The notes: generated by a model from the letters alone, not told the origin. DNA of 32,971 nucleotides from Saccoglossus kowalevskii (GCF_000003605.2 NW_003135834.1:260991-293961), one strand, 5' to 3'; shown: positions 11,084-25,887, counted from the stretch's first letter. Numbers and translations: made by a program.

Positions 11084-12200
11084 ATAATAATAACAATAAT
11101 GTCTTTATTACATCGTAATGAATAATGACAGTTCATCTTAAGTTGAAGTAATAAAATATAAACAAGTAGAATACAAGACAATAAACACAACATATATACA
11201 AAAGATTACTATATATGTTTACTGAATGAAGTTTTTTAAATAATGAACTACCTGTCTGATCATGTGTATGTTTTAATAAACTTGTTCGTCGTAGAAAGGT
11301 ATTGAATTTGTTTCTAGAAATGGTTATATATTTTTGCGCGTTCGTTGATAGAACTGTCACAGGTTGTTACAGTAATAAAATAAATTTCATCTTCTACAAC
11401 ATTGCACTTTTTGCATAGTCTATCCTCCTTAGGTATTTTAGGTCGTTTGTGGCGGCTCAGTTCATTTTTTAGCTTATGGCTACTTAGTCTGAGCTGTGAC
11501 ATCATTTCAATATCATTTCTGTTATGGAGAATTTTTAAGTAATGATGTTTGACTAATAACATATTTTAGTAGGCTGTATGTTCTCAATTTTGAGTCAGTT
11601 CTATTAATGTTTTTTTAGCCAAGAGTTGTTATAGTGTGTCGTTAAATGTTTTTTTTGATATAGTCTTAATATCAATCTCATAAAAGTCTTGTATTTTGTT
11701 GAGTCCTTTTAACCATGATCTCTTGTAACAGTGATGTTCAAGTTCTTTGACTGCATGATATGTGTTGATATTCAAGTTGAGCTTTAATGATCAATGGTAG
11801 TCTTGCATTTTCCAGTCTGCAGCCAATGTTCTATTCTTTAGATTTAATAGATGTCTGAAGAATTTTATGTGGTATTTTTCTGTATCAGATTTTTCCCCAT
11901 ACTGACGCATTTAGGAGAATTGGTAACTGACTTGACTAAAACAATTTGGTTTTCATTTTAATGTTATTGTTGTTACGACTGTTATAGCTTTCCTTGTTTT
12001 GTCTGTGAGTTGTTCCATGGTTGTCCTTAGTGATCCATTGGTGTTTATTTTTGTTTAATTTAATTTTGTGAAACTGTTAGTTTTTTTCTAATATTGTATT
12101 ACCATATGTGGATTTAATGATATTGCTCGACCTGTGTCCATTCGTGGTAAAAATCAATATTTTTGATTTTGCGACATTGATTTGTAAACCCCATCAGCAA
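11084..12200 (-). mobile_element. Decayed non-LTR retrotransposon, 3' part (end of reverse transcriptase ORF)
   Basis: Read on the - strand from 12200 downward, broken frames show motifs in the order found after the catalytic core of LINE reverse transcriptases. These are WGLQINVAKSKILIF (about 12193-12149), a decayed version of the usual PILLYGSEVWG (ILLNASVWG, about 11920-11893) and RLPLIIKAQL (about 11800). LRLSSHKL and a cysteine knuckle, CKKCNVVEDEIYF, follow (within 11562-11314). Several stops and at least two frameshifts interrupt the frame; one lies at about 11310-11360, where the reading passes to a second frame. The probable 3' tail is an AATAAA-type hexamer and an ATT/GTT-rich run at about 11110-11084. 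The catalytic part and 5' end are missing, as in 5'-truncated LINE copies. The clade is not determined; a CR1/L2-like group is possible. Confidence 0.75.
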
Positions 12201-14013
<1,813 letters not shown>

Positions 14014-17000
14014 ATAGTTATTAAGTTGACATGTATAGAATATTTTGGGGGCAGCTGTTGATATCTTCTCTAATAATAAAACTATCATGTTTGAATGGAT
14101 TGAATTTATTCGATCGCTTTATTATTTCTTGAGTGGTCTCGAGTGTTAAGTATTCTTATTGAATTTTTCTTCCCCTGTGAACTGTGAGATTATGAGATCC
14201 TTAAGGAGAAATGCAGCACTGGCGTGTCGATAATGCTTGCAATAAACGATGACGAGTTGAGAATCGGGGTCTTGAAAGAAAGAGATAATACATGTACAAT
14301 AACAGCGGGGTTGTTGCCGTTGATAATCGTAGTATAATAATCCCCAAGTAAATTTAGACGATGCCTAAATTTGCGTCCCCGTGTGTCATTTGCTACAAGG
14401 ACGATTATTTTCATAATTATAAATTGATTGAAACATACATTTTACAAAGATCAGGTGCGAGGTCGAGGCAATAATCGGTAAGCCAGTGAGTAAAACTATG
14501 TCGTATATTGATTAGTCGTTGGTGTTTTTTAGAACTATCTATACAAACACAGTGCTTTGAACAGTTATAGCAGTACTTTCGCATTGGTCTCTTAACCTGC
14601 TACACAATAAAAAGACCTATAACTGAAAAGGACTTATTTCCTCCACTACAAGATTTCCAGACACCGTGACACTTAAAACTTCATGAATGCTTCTCGGTTT
14701 ATAGTCAAGTACGGCTAATGTACACTTATTACGGATTGGGTTTCAGTTATCGGGTTTATAATGGAATATTTGGCGGAATAATTCACATTTTCGTTGAGAT
14801 AACCAATCGATGAAAGCGATAACACCAAGTTTATTTTTCAGTCGCCATTATTGAATACTAAGTATATGATAAATCGTAAAATTTAATACAGAAGTACAGA
14901 CGATACGATTGCAATTGGGTTGGTATGCACCCGATATTTTGTATGCGCCTGCGCATTGATATTGTTTTGTTTTTTAAGAAAGTGCCATAATAGCTCAATT
15001 AGTCCGTCCATTCCCCACTGGGCAGTGAAAATTTCTCCTAACTTCCGGAGGTAGTTATAATAATCCCATCAAGTTAACTACTTCTGACTAGCTAATTATT
15101 TTTGATCCCAGCAAATCAGCTGTTATTAGTTGTCGTAATTACTAGAAAATTACCTAACTGAAGGATTACGGTAAACCGTGAGAACGTGTATTTAATTTGG
15201 TTATAGGGCTTACGCAATTATCATTGTTTTAATGCCGCTAAAAACAGTGATATTGATATTTAAAACCGCAACACCTTACTGAAATTCATATAAAACATAT
15301 TATGTAGTAATTTCGCGAAATAAATACTCGTATTTGTTTTGAACCGGCAGAGCACATTCACAACATTTCAGACAACGGCATCCTCAAGGAGCGATAGTTT
15401 TTTTTTTTTTTTTTAAAAAAACACAAAGTACGCGAAAAGATCAGCAAGACAGTGGTAAATGGAACAAGGCCGTGGCAACGGGTCAACCTCTTTGTCGGAA
15501 TTATGTCCCATTAACCCATTGCCAAAATGAATAGTGTGTTTAGTTCAACTATGGCCTTGAGCAGGCACGTCGTTTCGTTAACTGTCTGTCGTCTGGGCTC
15601 AGGGTCATTATTGTTAGACAACTTTTATCTGCTGCAAAATAGTAAGCACTGACCACGGACGTACACAGAACAGATCATACAAAGTTACAGGTATCACGTA
15701 CACCAAGACAATCTATATACCGCTCATTGCGTGTTCACATCATTGATGGGTCGTAAGGTTACCTGCGTTTCCAAGGACGTGATGTCACTATAGCAATACT
15801 GTTTATTTCCAAAGAACGAAAATAGCGTGAAATGTATTATTGTCAACAGTTTGTTTCCAATGCGTTAGTACCATGTTGTCCACGCCACACGCTGACAGGG
15901 ACGTAGCTTTAGTTTGTGTTCACCATGCAAATAGTTATGTATATTTATTTTTTTCTGGTCGAGAATGAGTTTTAGAACTACCTGAACGAGACTGTGTTTA
16001 AATTTCGCTTTTCGAATTTCATGTATTCAACAAGTCAGAGTTAGATGCATTCTCCCGGACAAAGTAAGTCGTGTTGTAGTTCAATATAATTGTACAGCTA
16101 TTAAAGCACTGTTACGAAAAGGTTCCAATCACCACAAAAAAAAATCACCCTTTGACCTTTGCAATCATGATGGCAATAATCTGCCAGGCCTCATTTCCAA
16201 CATGTTAATAATTTCGTCTTCAGAATATAACAAACCGATGGTGACAAATGTCAGTGGTAGTACTCTAATCAAAGCTCTCGATGTTTTGTTTTTATTTTGT
16301 CGCGATTGATGTAAAATGACGTCAAATAAAAAGTTTCATTTCAGTCAGACGTTGTCATTATCAGATAGTTCATTAACCTATATGAAAAAGTTTATTTGGT
16401 GCTTTTCCAGAGCAGGCTAAATTTCAACCCTGTGACGTTCCGCTATTCTCAGGTACCCGTATGTAAGGACGACAGATATAAAACTATGTTAATTTTTTGT
16501 AATTACAACATTTTTAAAACCATTTACATTATTGTGGGATAGGTGCGACGTAGCACATAACCATGGTAACGAGTGTGGTGCATGTATACTGGTAATCGGG
16601 TAAATTTTGGGGCTAAGCTAGCATTTTCTATGTGACGTCATTCCACATAAATCGCGAAACGTTATTTTTAGAGCTGTGTATAAAAAGCGACGATATGTAC
16701 CTAGTGTCAGTTCTCTAGTAACCTCAAATTACGAAAACTTCACAGCAATACTAATATAACATCAAGGGAAATACTGATGCATGCCACGGGGGGGGGGTAT
16801 ACTTGGCGTCTGCAATATACTTGTCGAGACCCATTATTTCATACATTTTTCAAGCATCAATTCTGTTTGGCGCCAGTTTGTTCAGACATTAAACAATTGA
16901 AATAATTACAGCTATAAAGGTTCATCCAAACAGTTTAGAAAGCTAAAACGTCATTTCGTTTTCTCATTGACATATGACAAAGATCTCCGTGGGAATAGAT

Positions 17001-17223
17001 TGGTCGTAATAGTCGAAGCAGAAATCATGGGAAACCTTCCAGACAATTCTTAAATCGCCCGCTCTCCATCCCGCTTCCATACAGACAGATATCATACACA
17101 CACTTTGCCAACATGCAGAGCTTCTGCTCTCCTAATATGCAGTTTTAGACCCATGCGCTCATATCCTTATGTATGTACCTGGATTTCTTGCATATTTTTT
17201 GAATACACACAAACATCTTTAAA
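14014..17223. other. Intergenic DNA, no gene seen
   Basis: No coding region is recognised. Noted elements are an NRF1-like TGCGCCTGCGCA (14944-14955), a possible tRNA-derived SINE trace (about 14981-15040) and an octamer (15925-15932). There are two perfect CREs (16317-16324 and 16633-16640), a poly(T)/poly(A) pair near 15400-15420 and a run of nine or so G at about 16789. Confidence 0.5.
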
Positions 17224-17226
17224 TTT

Positions 17227-17322
<96 letters not shown>
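17224..17322. repeat. (TTTA)n microsatellite truncated by an assembly gap
   Basis: About 25 TTTA units run directly into the block of N, so the true repeat is probably longer than shown. Confidence 0.95.
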
Positions 17323-17407
17323 NNNNNNNNNNNNNNNNNNNNNNNNNNNNNNNNNNNNNNNNNNNNNNNNNNNNNNNNNNNNNNNNNNNNNNNNNNNNNN
17401 NNNNNNN
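17323..17407. other. Assembly gap (85 N)
   Basis: Unknown bases adjoining the (TTTA)n array. The repeat is the likely cause of the break. Any open frame drawn across it is meaningless. Confidence 0.99.
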
Positions 17408-20400
17408 CCAACCACCGGGTATATATTTGGTGTATTAATTCGTCTAAGTAGGCGGAGACATGTGCCTGGGGATCGTTGTTTTCCGTTTATAATGGTAACT
17501 CGGGATCTAATTGGTTCATTTAAAACTGTGTCAGTATGAATCATCATCTAAAACTTAGGTCAAAATGCACCCAGAAGGAAAAACTTCAGCAAAAGCCATG
17601 GAGCGCTAATTTCGTTTAGTCATACAGTTTATTATCAGCGCCCTAGTCGGGGATAATGGTTCTGTATATATACTTCCGTTGTTTCGTGCTCAAACATTCG
17701 TGATTTGTGTCAGTTTAAATATAATCTAATTTCTTTTCTTATAGTCTAATGGTTTCACATGTAATCGGTTTTGACAATTGCACATAGCACTGAGTTCGAC
17801 TGCAATCAGTAACACGAATCGTGCGTCACGTCTTCGAAGGTTCCATTTAACGGGTCACGTGGCGCGGCGTACGTCATAGATCAAATCACGTGGTAAATGA
17901 ACGACGAAGTAGGGTACTTTAATTTGTGACCAATATCTGACAAGGGCTCTTGTTGCCGGGGAGAGTCACGCATTCGACGTTTGCTTTCGTCACCGTGTAA
18001 CCAAATGTAACCACTTCAAATAAATACGTTATTCACGAGTGTACACATGTCTTGTTCACAGCAGTCAGGCTGACTGCGTCACCTGGCGTGTTGGCTAAAT
18101 AATAATAAATTTATCCCTGAAACCTGATCACTCAATATTATTATTGAACGACTAATTGAGTTTTCTTAATATTATTATTGATATCGACGATATTAATTCG
18201 GCAAAAATAGTTTTTAAGGTTTATAATGATCGTATCAGTCGAATTATATCCTTGTAGCTCATTTACCTTTAGTGATACACAGGTATTATCACATTATGTT
18301 CGTAGAAAAAAAGACGGTTATTGACCCTCTCTTACTTGAGGCAATGTGTAGTTACATACAGATAAGAACACTAATAATTGGACACATCGCAACGAAATCA
18401 GTATCCATGGCAACAGAAAAGGTGAATTGCCAATGTTGACAAGTAATGAGGAAACCCACTGTAGATGCAATTAGTAACAGTGCGATATACAAATCAATCG
18501 TCTGTATCTCGGCGCTTCAATGACTGGATGACGATCTAGATAGGGTTCTCTCATTGATAAATACAAACCAGTCAAGATTTGGATTTTAGAATCGATGTAA
18601 TTCTTTTAAATGATGCCAATAATACATAAAAGATGAACAGATCAAAGGACCACGCCGTTAATCATGGCTGGGTAGTGGTTGAGTAATTTGAAAATCAGTA
18701 TCTTCTACTTTTACGTGTGTCTGCGTCCAATGACACGTTCTTCTTACGTCGACGTCACGTGATTCCACTAGAAGATGTTCGTTCACCCTTATATAGATAT
18801 ATATATCTATTCTGCAAGGGACAATATTTACGAAAGCACGCACAGAATCGAGTTGGTGTCAGTATCCACATTTCAAAAAACGATTCTGATTTCATTGTTG
18901 TGGACACTGTTCAAAATCAATTTTAGGTTGACATTGGATCGGCAAAACAACATCGACAAGGTTATCATGTTTGAAATCGACCAGACGGTTGCATGTCCTA
19001 TCGTGTCTCCACACGTAATGTATCAGCGCAGGTTTTTTTTTTTTCTTTTTCTTTTTTTGAAAATCAGCTGTGACAGCTAACCGTTTATACAACCGCACAT
19101 TTGTTGTTGGATGCGGTCCAACTTTCCGACGCCACGTATACTAGTTTGTGATATCATACAGCAAACACAAAAAAATAGTTTTAAACAACGGTTTATATGT
19201 TTTCAACACTTGAGCGCTCGAAAATTACAGATATTATATTTGTAGAGAAGGTAAGCCTAAGCGAAACAATGTTAGAGCTTATGAATGCCGGTGATTTGTA
19301 GCCTTATTGCCCGCGGTTAATAACCACGTCGTGTAGTTACCACAGTGACCGAAACCTTATTCCATCGCGCGTCCACACCAAAGTCATTATTTCTAAATCA
19401 CGCGTAGAGTTATTTTATAATAATATACGTAATAGTGAAAATATTACCAGCGATTCTGTTATTTATGTGTATTACGTGTAACAAGTTAGATGGATGCATT
19501 GCATATTGCGTCTAACCCATTAAAATATCCATTATCAGAAGCCACCGGAGGACGATAAATGATATTATATACAACATGTGCACGTGGTTTCAAAGGTCAT
19601 CAAATATGGGACATGCAACCTGGAGTCCCTTCAAGGTTTTATCACAGGAAACGTGAATCGTTAAATTCACTGCCGTTCACTGACAGTAATCGAATGACAG
19701 CGAATTCTTGTTAAGCTGCCGTTAAATCTCGCAAATTACCGGAACGTTGTACAAGTCTTGTGACGTGAGCTTTCTTATGAAGCAATAGAATGAGGCAATA
19801 TAATGACATTATATATCAGTTCACTCATTGGACCAATATAAGTGTCACAGAAGATGATAATAAACATTGTTTTAAAGCAAAACATCATCCTTTATTGATC
19901 TGTGCAATCAATATTACAACAAACACAATAAAACGTACGCGACGAAATCAGATCTACATTTTTATTAAAGAATACTATAGTCCGAATATGCGATATTAAG
20001 CATTGGTGAACACAGATTATTAGACAAAAAACGGCTGAAAACATTTTACAATACAAGGTTAAACCGGTGAGAGAAAAATAAACGGCCTCCAAGGCATGCA
20101 TACAAGATGTCAGATGTTTTGAGAAGAGGAAGCACATCCTAATCTACCTATGACAGTCCAAACTATTCATACGAAGGTTCCTGTTCAGTAATACAGTTAT
20201 CTGTACAGCGCGTAACGGAAATTGCGTCATCACGCTAAGACGAGACGCATTTGCCGAGTTGCGAATACGAATTTCGTGTTTAATGTTTATATGTCCGTAT
20301 ATATCCGAATATGTGCCTGCAATTTACAACGAACAAGTGGTAGTTTATGCATTCTTAGATTGTTAATATTTGTCGAAGTCGAGTTCATGATAACCAATCG

Positions 20401-20718
20401 ACATTTCGAATGTGAAAAGGCAAGATGTTCTCTTCAAGTTAGCTTGGGAACCCTCGATTGAATAGTTTGAAAGAGAGAAGGGTATATTGCTTTTACATAA
20501 CTATGTGTTTGGCGCATGTCCTGGCATATCCAATAACCTGGAAATTAATCATTTCATATGTTGAAAAGAGAAAAAATTATTATATAAAAAATTATGATGG
20601 TAAAATTGAAACATCACTGCTGTATCTGTGTAAAGATCTGATTATTAAGGTAAAGACCAACAAACAAAGCAGATTCAATGTTTTAAATGTTGGCACACTT
20701 GCAGTGTACGAGAAAAAC
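17408..20718. other. Intergenic DNA with clustered E-box/CRE motifs
   Basis: No gene is recognised. Two CACGTG boxes (17856-17861 and 17887-17892) flank a TACGTCAT (17870-17877). Another CGACGTCACGTG lies at 18750-18761. A perfect 18-bp palindrome of AT-rich sequence occupies 18793-18810. Two copies of AATATTATTATTGA lie near 18135 and 18168. A frame at 20458-20754 is open for 98 codons without an ATG start at its head and is not called. Confidence 0.5.
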
Positions 20719-21043
20719 TGTATTTTAGGGGATGGTTCGGCAACAGACGACTAAGCAAAGACACAACCAATTACGTAGAACAGAGCAGCAACGTTTATTG
20801 ATGACGGGAACAAAGACTACTGAAAAACATACATTTGCTTTGTCTTTAAATAGACTTATATTTGACCTTCGGTAAAAGGCGCGAAAATTAATCCCATGTG
20901 GGATTGGTCAGTAACTATCAGTAGCATTGGCCATGATTGGTCCGAATTAACTAATTGTGATTGTCTAAAGAAATCACTATCAGAATCCGTATGTGAAGTC
21001 TAGCTCCACCATACAAACTTTAGGATTTATGTTTCTGATAACA
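20719..21043 (-). mobile_element. LTR-like block (possible solo LTR)
   Basis: Read on the - strand the block starts TGTTATCAG (21043) and ends CTAAAATACA (20719), matching the TGT...ACA ends of many LTRs. In between come three CCAAT boxes (20940-20936, 20930-20926 and 20907-20903). A TATA-type TATTTAAA (20852-20845) and an AATAAA (20799-20794) 50 bp beyond it follow, with GT-rich sequence after that. This is the expected order U3 promoter, R with poly(A) signal, U5. No clear target duplication, primer-binding site or internal coding region is seen, so the ends are uncertain. A host promoter is an alternative, but AATAAA so close to TATA argues against it. Confidence 0.45.
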
Positions 21044-21063
21044 CTGTCAATATAACTGGATTT

Positions 21064-21540
21064 CATAGTAAATTAATAATATATTATTTTCAATACTAGA
21101 GGCACCCGGTCTAGAAGTACAACATTAGTGAAAATTTATTTAAATATATATAGCTTAATGCGAGAGTGAGAAGATATGATCAACATTAACAACAGTAATA
21201 TATGTATGTATTTAAAAGCATAGCATATATAACGAATTAGGTTTCTGAAGATTATTTCATTGTCAGTCAATAAAAGAGAACATAATTTGTGTATTTGGGG
21301 AAGGTCAAAATAAACTTGGGCATGTGGACACGGGCACGGGACAAACCAGTAAAAAGTAAAATTACAAAAACTACAAATTATGTTTGCTTTTGGAACGTTT
21401 TTCCAGCGATCAGATTCAACTTTTAGTGGGTGAGTGGGCAGATGTCCAGAATCTACGTAAAGAAGTTCAGAGTACTGGATTGACAATAACTGTTAGATAA
21501 GGCTCGAGGGTTAGATGATTTGCTGGAGCTATGATTTTTT
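21064..21540 (-). mobile_element. Decayed non-LTR retrotransposon, extreme C-terminal end
   Basis: On the - strand a frame at 21486-21136 contains RWKNVPKANIICSFCN, a cysteine-containing segment, and then TDNEIIFRNLIRYICYAFK. This is the order seen at the C-terminus of many invertebrate LINE ORF2 proteins, which carry a CxxC knuckle, a degraded His/Cys pair and a helical tail. Just upstream, in another frame, LRRFWTSAH matches the usual segment before it, so at least one frameshift is present. The sequence differs from the 11-12 kb remnant and is a second family. About 70 bp of possible 3' UTR follows, with a TATTGAAAATAA end at about 21091-21080. Confidence 0.6.
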
Positions 21541-24500
21541 CCCGACTAGTTCCGGCTAACAATATCCGCGCAGCGTTGTTTGAAAAAACGCTAAGAACAC
21601 TTTTACGTCATCCACATGTTGTAACGACACTTCCCCAAACCTATAATTTGGAGTGACAGTTTTATGTTTTTTGCCCAAAAATTGTATAGTTTTGAACCCA
21701 AATTAGCATATTGAAATTCATAGCACTTGTAAGTTAATTTTCGTTTCTCTATTATTGGAAAATTTTAAACTGTGTTGTATAGTACGGTATTTTATTGTAG
21801 ATTGCAATTTGATGAATGAAGCCCCAAAGTTCTGGGCCATTTATTAAATTAAGATTAATTTTTCAGTCGAAAATTTCATAGTAATTTTTTTGTTCCAAAA
21901 TTGTATTCGATTCTGAACAATATAGTATTAAACAGTCTAGTAAAGGAAAACAATTTGATAATGTCATTCTCAGTACAGAAATGGTTTCCAAAAAACAGAA
22001 GACGATACTTCATACGATCATTTTATTGACTACTCATCATCGTTCAGAATTTGGTTCTTTCAAAGACAACCTACCAAGGCATGGTTAAAGTTTTCTATGT
22101 GTCGTGCATAAATTAAAGTGGAGGGGTCCTCACCTGCGCATGCGCAGGAATTGAGTCCTGAGCGCCGATAACATCTCACGCTAAAAACGCATAGGCTCAT
22201 GGGTAGACGCTTGTTTGCAAACAACGACACGCTATGGCCATCTGACACAGGTGACGACTCCCGCGCTTTAACATTCAAGATTCAAGATAGTCCTTAATGT
22301 TTTTAAAGTTGGACTTGATATATTATGGTTATCTGAATTTGGATCTACGGGATGTCTTTTTTCTTAGAGTATCATATATATCTATCAATCACGTATTAGT
22401 AGTTCGGTAGTGTAATTCAGTACTCAGTATTCAGTAATTTGCTCACAGCCTAGACAAAACATTTAGTCGTTTTCCAATACTCTAACACAACTTGTGTAAA
22501 ATAATTGCATTTAAACATGTACATAGATAATGTGTGCCTTATTAAGTCTATTATTACATCCCAATTTGATCATTAGTAGTATTAGTATTTGAAATCGTAT
22601 CAAGGCCATTGTCATCTCAAAAAGTAATGATCGGATTACAGTGAAACTTGGGTGAAACAGAAAAAGAAATATATAACGAGGTAAGAATGTTGATCGTCTG
22701 CGTCACGTGAATGGCAAATTTAGGGGCATGCCCAATGTGTTTAGGACTACAAATTGCTAAGCTGAACAATGTTCAAAGTTATCTATGACCTACGAAAAAC
22801 CATACAAATTGGAGCTTCACGGATTTTCATCTCTAAAGCGTATTTAAACGTTTCTCTCCGTTTTTTTTTTGAGTTACCAGTACAGATCACGCAAGGCTTC
22901 AAGGGATATGATGTAATTACAGGCACTTAATGACCACTTCCAAAAGCATCGCCACTGTAAGCAAAAGCGCACCTCACAAATCTACACTAGTCTCCCCAAA
23001 AACGACAGCTCGAAATATCGTGTAAAAGACGTGGACCTATAGTGACTAGATAGACATGCATAAGAGGTATAACTGACGTCACATACAACCTTATACGTAT
23101 AAATCCCAATTTCTATCGCAGTTCTAGTGGGTGTTTATTACAATAACGTGCGTTTTTATAATTCACGCTAAAACAATCGATTTGAACAAAGCGATTTGAG
23201 GTTTCACGTTTAAGTTTTAAAAACCTAAATTTTGGTCATTTCTTAAATACGTGTCCTGCCATTATATTTAGGGTTTAGGTTGATATACAGTATACACAAC
23301 TAACCCTTTACCATACTCCTAATGCCAAGATATATCAACTCAAACTTCTTGTTGCCCTCGCGAAATTCGTGAAAATAAAAAATGTCGTCTGACGAAGCTG
23401 GTTGCATAATGGGTAGATTAAAAAACACTCACACGAAAATAAAACTATAATATCATATCGGACAATTCAATGATAGGACGTTACTCAAATGGCGTTCTCG
23501 TGAATATTCATGATCGAGTCAGACGAATGAAACGCATTCTTTCTAAGATAAACAGTCTGTCTCAGGAGAATACCTTTTTTTATCGCTTTAAGTAGCTCAG
23601 AGTATACGCTGTTCTCTGATGAGCCGACATTGTTGATTTCCCAAATGACCAGAGAGAGGCACTGAGTCACGACTCGTGGTTCATTCCACTATATTCATAT
23701 TTCTTAAATACCCACAAGAGGTGTGATATGAACATTGGAACGCCTAGTTTATGCTTTACGGCAGAGTTTTAGGCGAGAATAGGTTTTTTTTATGGCGGTT
23801 ACACTACATGTATAAGCATTTGATCGTTAAAGGGAATCCGATGAAGTAAGTTAGTTTGAGATCCATTTGTGAACACAAGTCTGAGTGTGAAGATATGGTG
23901 CCAAATTCTGCCCGGGATCGAATCCCTGAATGTACCGAAGAATGAATACCCTCGTGGGTATGTGTAATAGCTGTAATGAAGTGCGCTAGTTTTATATGCG
24001 TAGAAAAATTAATCTAAAGAAAGCGTTAACAGCTGAATTGACTAGCTAGATTCTGGATACGAGCCAAATATCGACCTCCACAACTGAAGACGACATTATA
24101 AGGATATACTTAAAATAAATCACATTATATTGGGGAATCAAATAAAGATTATTGTGACTATATAGGAGACTATTTTGTTGGTAATTATCTCAATTTCCTC
24201 CGCGGTTTTTATGACGTAACAATGGAGGGGTGCTACATGCATGTGTAATCACGGGTCACTTGTTACATCCCCTCACATTTAAGTCAGTTTGAGTAGGAGA
24301 CCGAGTTAGAGTCTCGACTCATACGACAAGTAAAAAAAATGTATCTATAGAAATTGATGAGGAATTTGCATTCTGACGTACGGATCAACGACTGGCGGCA
24401 GACGTTGTCGTCAATGGGAAACAACATTGGTACGAGAGTTCAGTAGAAAATACGAGAAGGACTAAAGTGTTCTAGCCTTAGTCTGGTAGTTATTCTCCCC

Positions 24501-25445
24501 GATAATTACCGCACAATAGAATAGTTTGACGTCAAGATCATGGTTTAATAAACATGATAATACGCCCCCTCACGTTACGTCGCATAGAAGGAACTTCGCA
24601 GAATAAATAAATAAATAAGAGTCCGAATTGTTCATGGCCACAAAACAACACAACAAATTTAACGTGTGAAAACGTGTCAATTCGAATTCGCATATGCTAT
24701 TTTTGTCTCCAAGTCGATGAGTGTCAGGAAATAGGTACTTATAGTAGTCGGACATCGTCAAGTATTCCGTAACATATTAATTTTAAACCTAATTATGAAA
24801 AAAATGATAACTTGCTCCATGGTCAAAGTAAGCCGTACTTGGATGTAATCTACAAAGTTGTTATTGAATTATAAAAATGTTCGAGAATCATACAATGGTG
24901 GGAAAAAATCGAAGCTTCAATTCAAGGTTGCTTAGTTACGTCGATTACGCAGCAGGTCAGGAGATCACCGGGTGTGATTAATGCAACACTATCGGTCAGT
25001 ATGTAATGTTTTATTTCACAAAGACATTTCATTTGCCAGTCCGGATACGACAAGTTTCTAAGGAACCCGATTATTGGCTTCAGTCATTGTAATTGTTTTG
25101 AGTGATATGTTAAAACAGTCTGGTCACATGTCAATCTATATTTCGATGGTGTCCTGAACGAGGGCAGACGCTGTGCCTGCCACCATATGACACTATAGTT
25201 ATAAAGTTGTACCACGTGATAAACGTCAAAGTTTAGAGCCCGTAACAATTTTGAACACTTTCGTACACTGAAAATTTAATTTTTATTTCACACCCAAACC
25301 TGGTAAAAATAAAACGTGCCTGGTCATAACCATACCCACACTATGTTTTGGTTCTATTTAATAACGTGTTGCTTCGTCCACGAATTTATAATAGTCGAAA
25401 GGATGTAATATAAATATAATTTGTAATCTGTACTCGAGATAACAT
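21541..25445. other. Intergenic DNA, no gene seen
   Basis: No coding region is recognised. It contains a CpG-richer patch with an NRF1 palindrome (22133-22265), perfect CREs at 23074-23081 and 24527-24534, and an octamer at 24364-24371. A tRNA B-box-like GGGATCGAATCCC lies near 23913. A short (AAAT)n run lies near 24602. Confidence 0.5.
22133..22148. promoter_or_regulatory. NRF1-type palindrome CCTGCGCATGCGCAGG
   Basis: A perfect 16-bp palindrome containing TGCGCATGCGCA, the consensus of the promoter-binding factor NRF1. It lies in a patch (about 22130-22265) with many more CpG dinucleotides than the surrounding AT-rich DNA. This suggests a promoter or unmethylated patch, but no exon is recognised next to it. 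Confidence 0.45.
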
Positions 25446-25498
25446 AATTCACACACACGATAATAATTCACACACACGATAATAATTCACACACACGA
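25446..25498. repeat. 19-bp tandem repeat, 2.8 copies
   Basis: The unit AATTCACACACACGATAAT is repeated perfectly at 25446, 25465 and, in part, 25484. Confidence 0.9.
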
Positions 25499-25887
25499 GC
25501 CAACCTAAGATGGTACTAGCGTCGATATCATACGAAATTCGTGTTTATTTTATGTTATTTTTTTTAATCTACGCAGGACTTCATATTTTATCAACAGGTG
25601 TGCCACGCCACGTCTAGCGTCTGTCTTTGGATGTGTAGGTCAATGAGGCATTGTTCGATTACGTAAAAGACATTAATACCGCTCTAGATATATCCAAAGC
25701 TACGTCTAGTTCAGATTCTGTGCAGATAAGAGGGATTGACATATTTTGTGGCGGTTGTCGTGCCGAACGGCTATCTCGTACGTAAAATTATGTTGTTTTT
25801 ATGTTTCGACTGCATTCAGTCTTCACGCTTCCCCCACTTTCAATTGAAACGCCAGCTAAAAGCGTGTGCATTTCAGCAACTTTAAAC

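Noticed and set aside
20458-20754. 98-codon + strand frame containing FNVLNVGTLAVYEKN, faintly like a segment of the NSUN2 RNA methyltransferase C-terminal region
   Set aside because: No ATG at its head and no splice sites that fit. The similarity covers only a few residues, and the 3' end runs antisense into the LTR-like block. A database search would settle it.
22060-22278. 72-codon - strand frame across the CpG-rich patch
   Set aside because: No ATG start and no similarity. Its openness is explained by the higher GC content.
23840-23930. Possible tRNA or SINE with the B-box-like GGGATCGAATCCC
   Set aside because: The A box is not convincing, the spacing is long and no cloverleaf can be drawn.
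25446-25498. CRISPR-like spacing of short repeats
   Set aside because: A plain 19-bp tandem repeat without spacers, in an animal genome.
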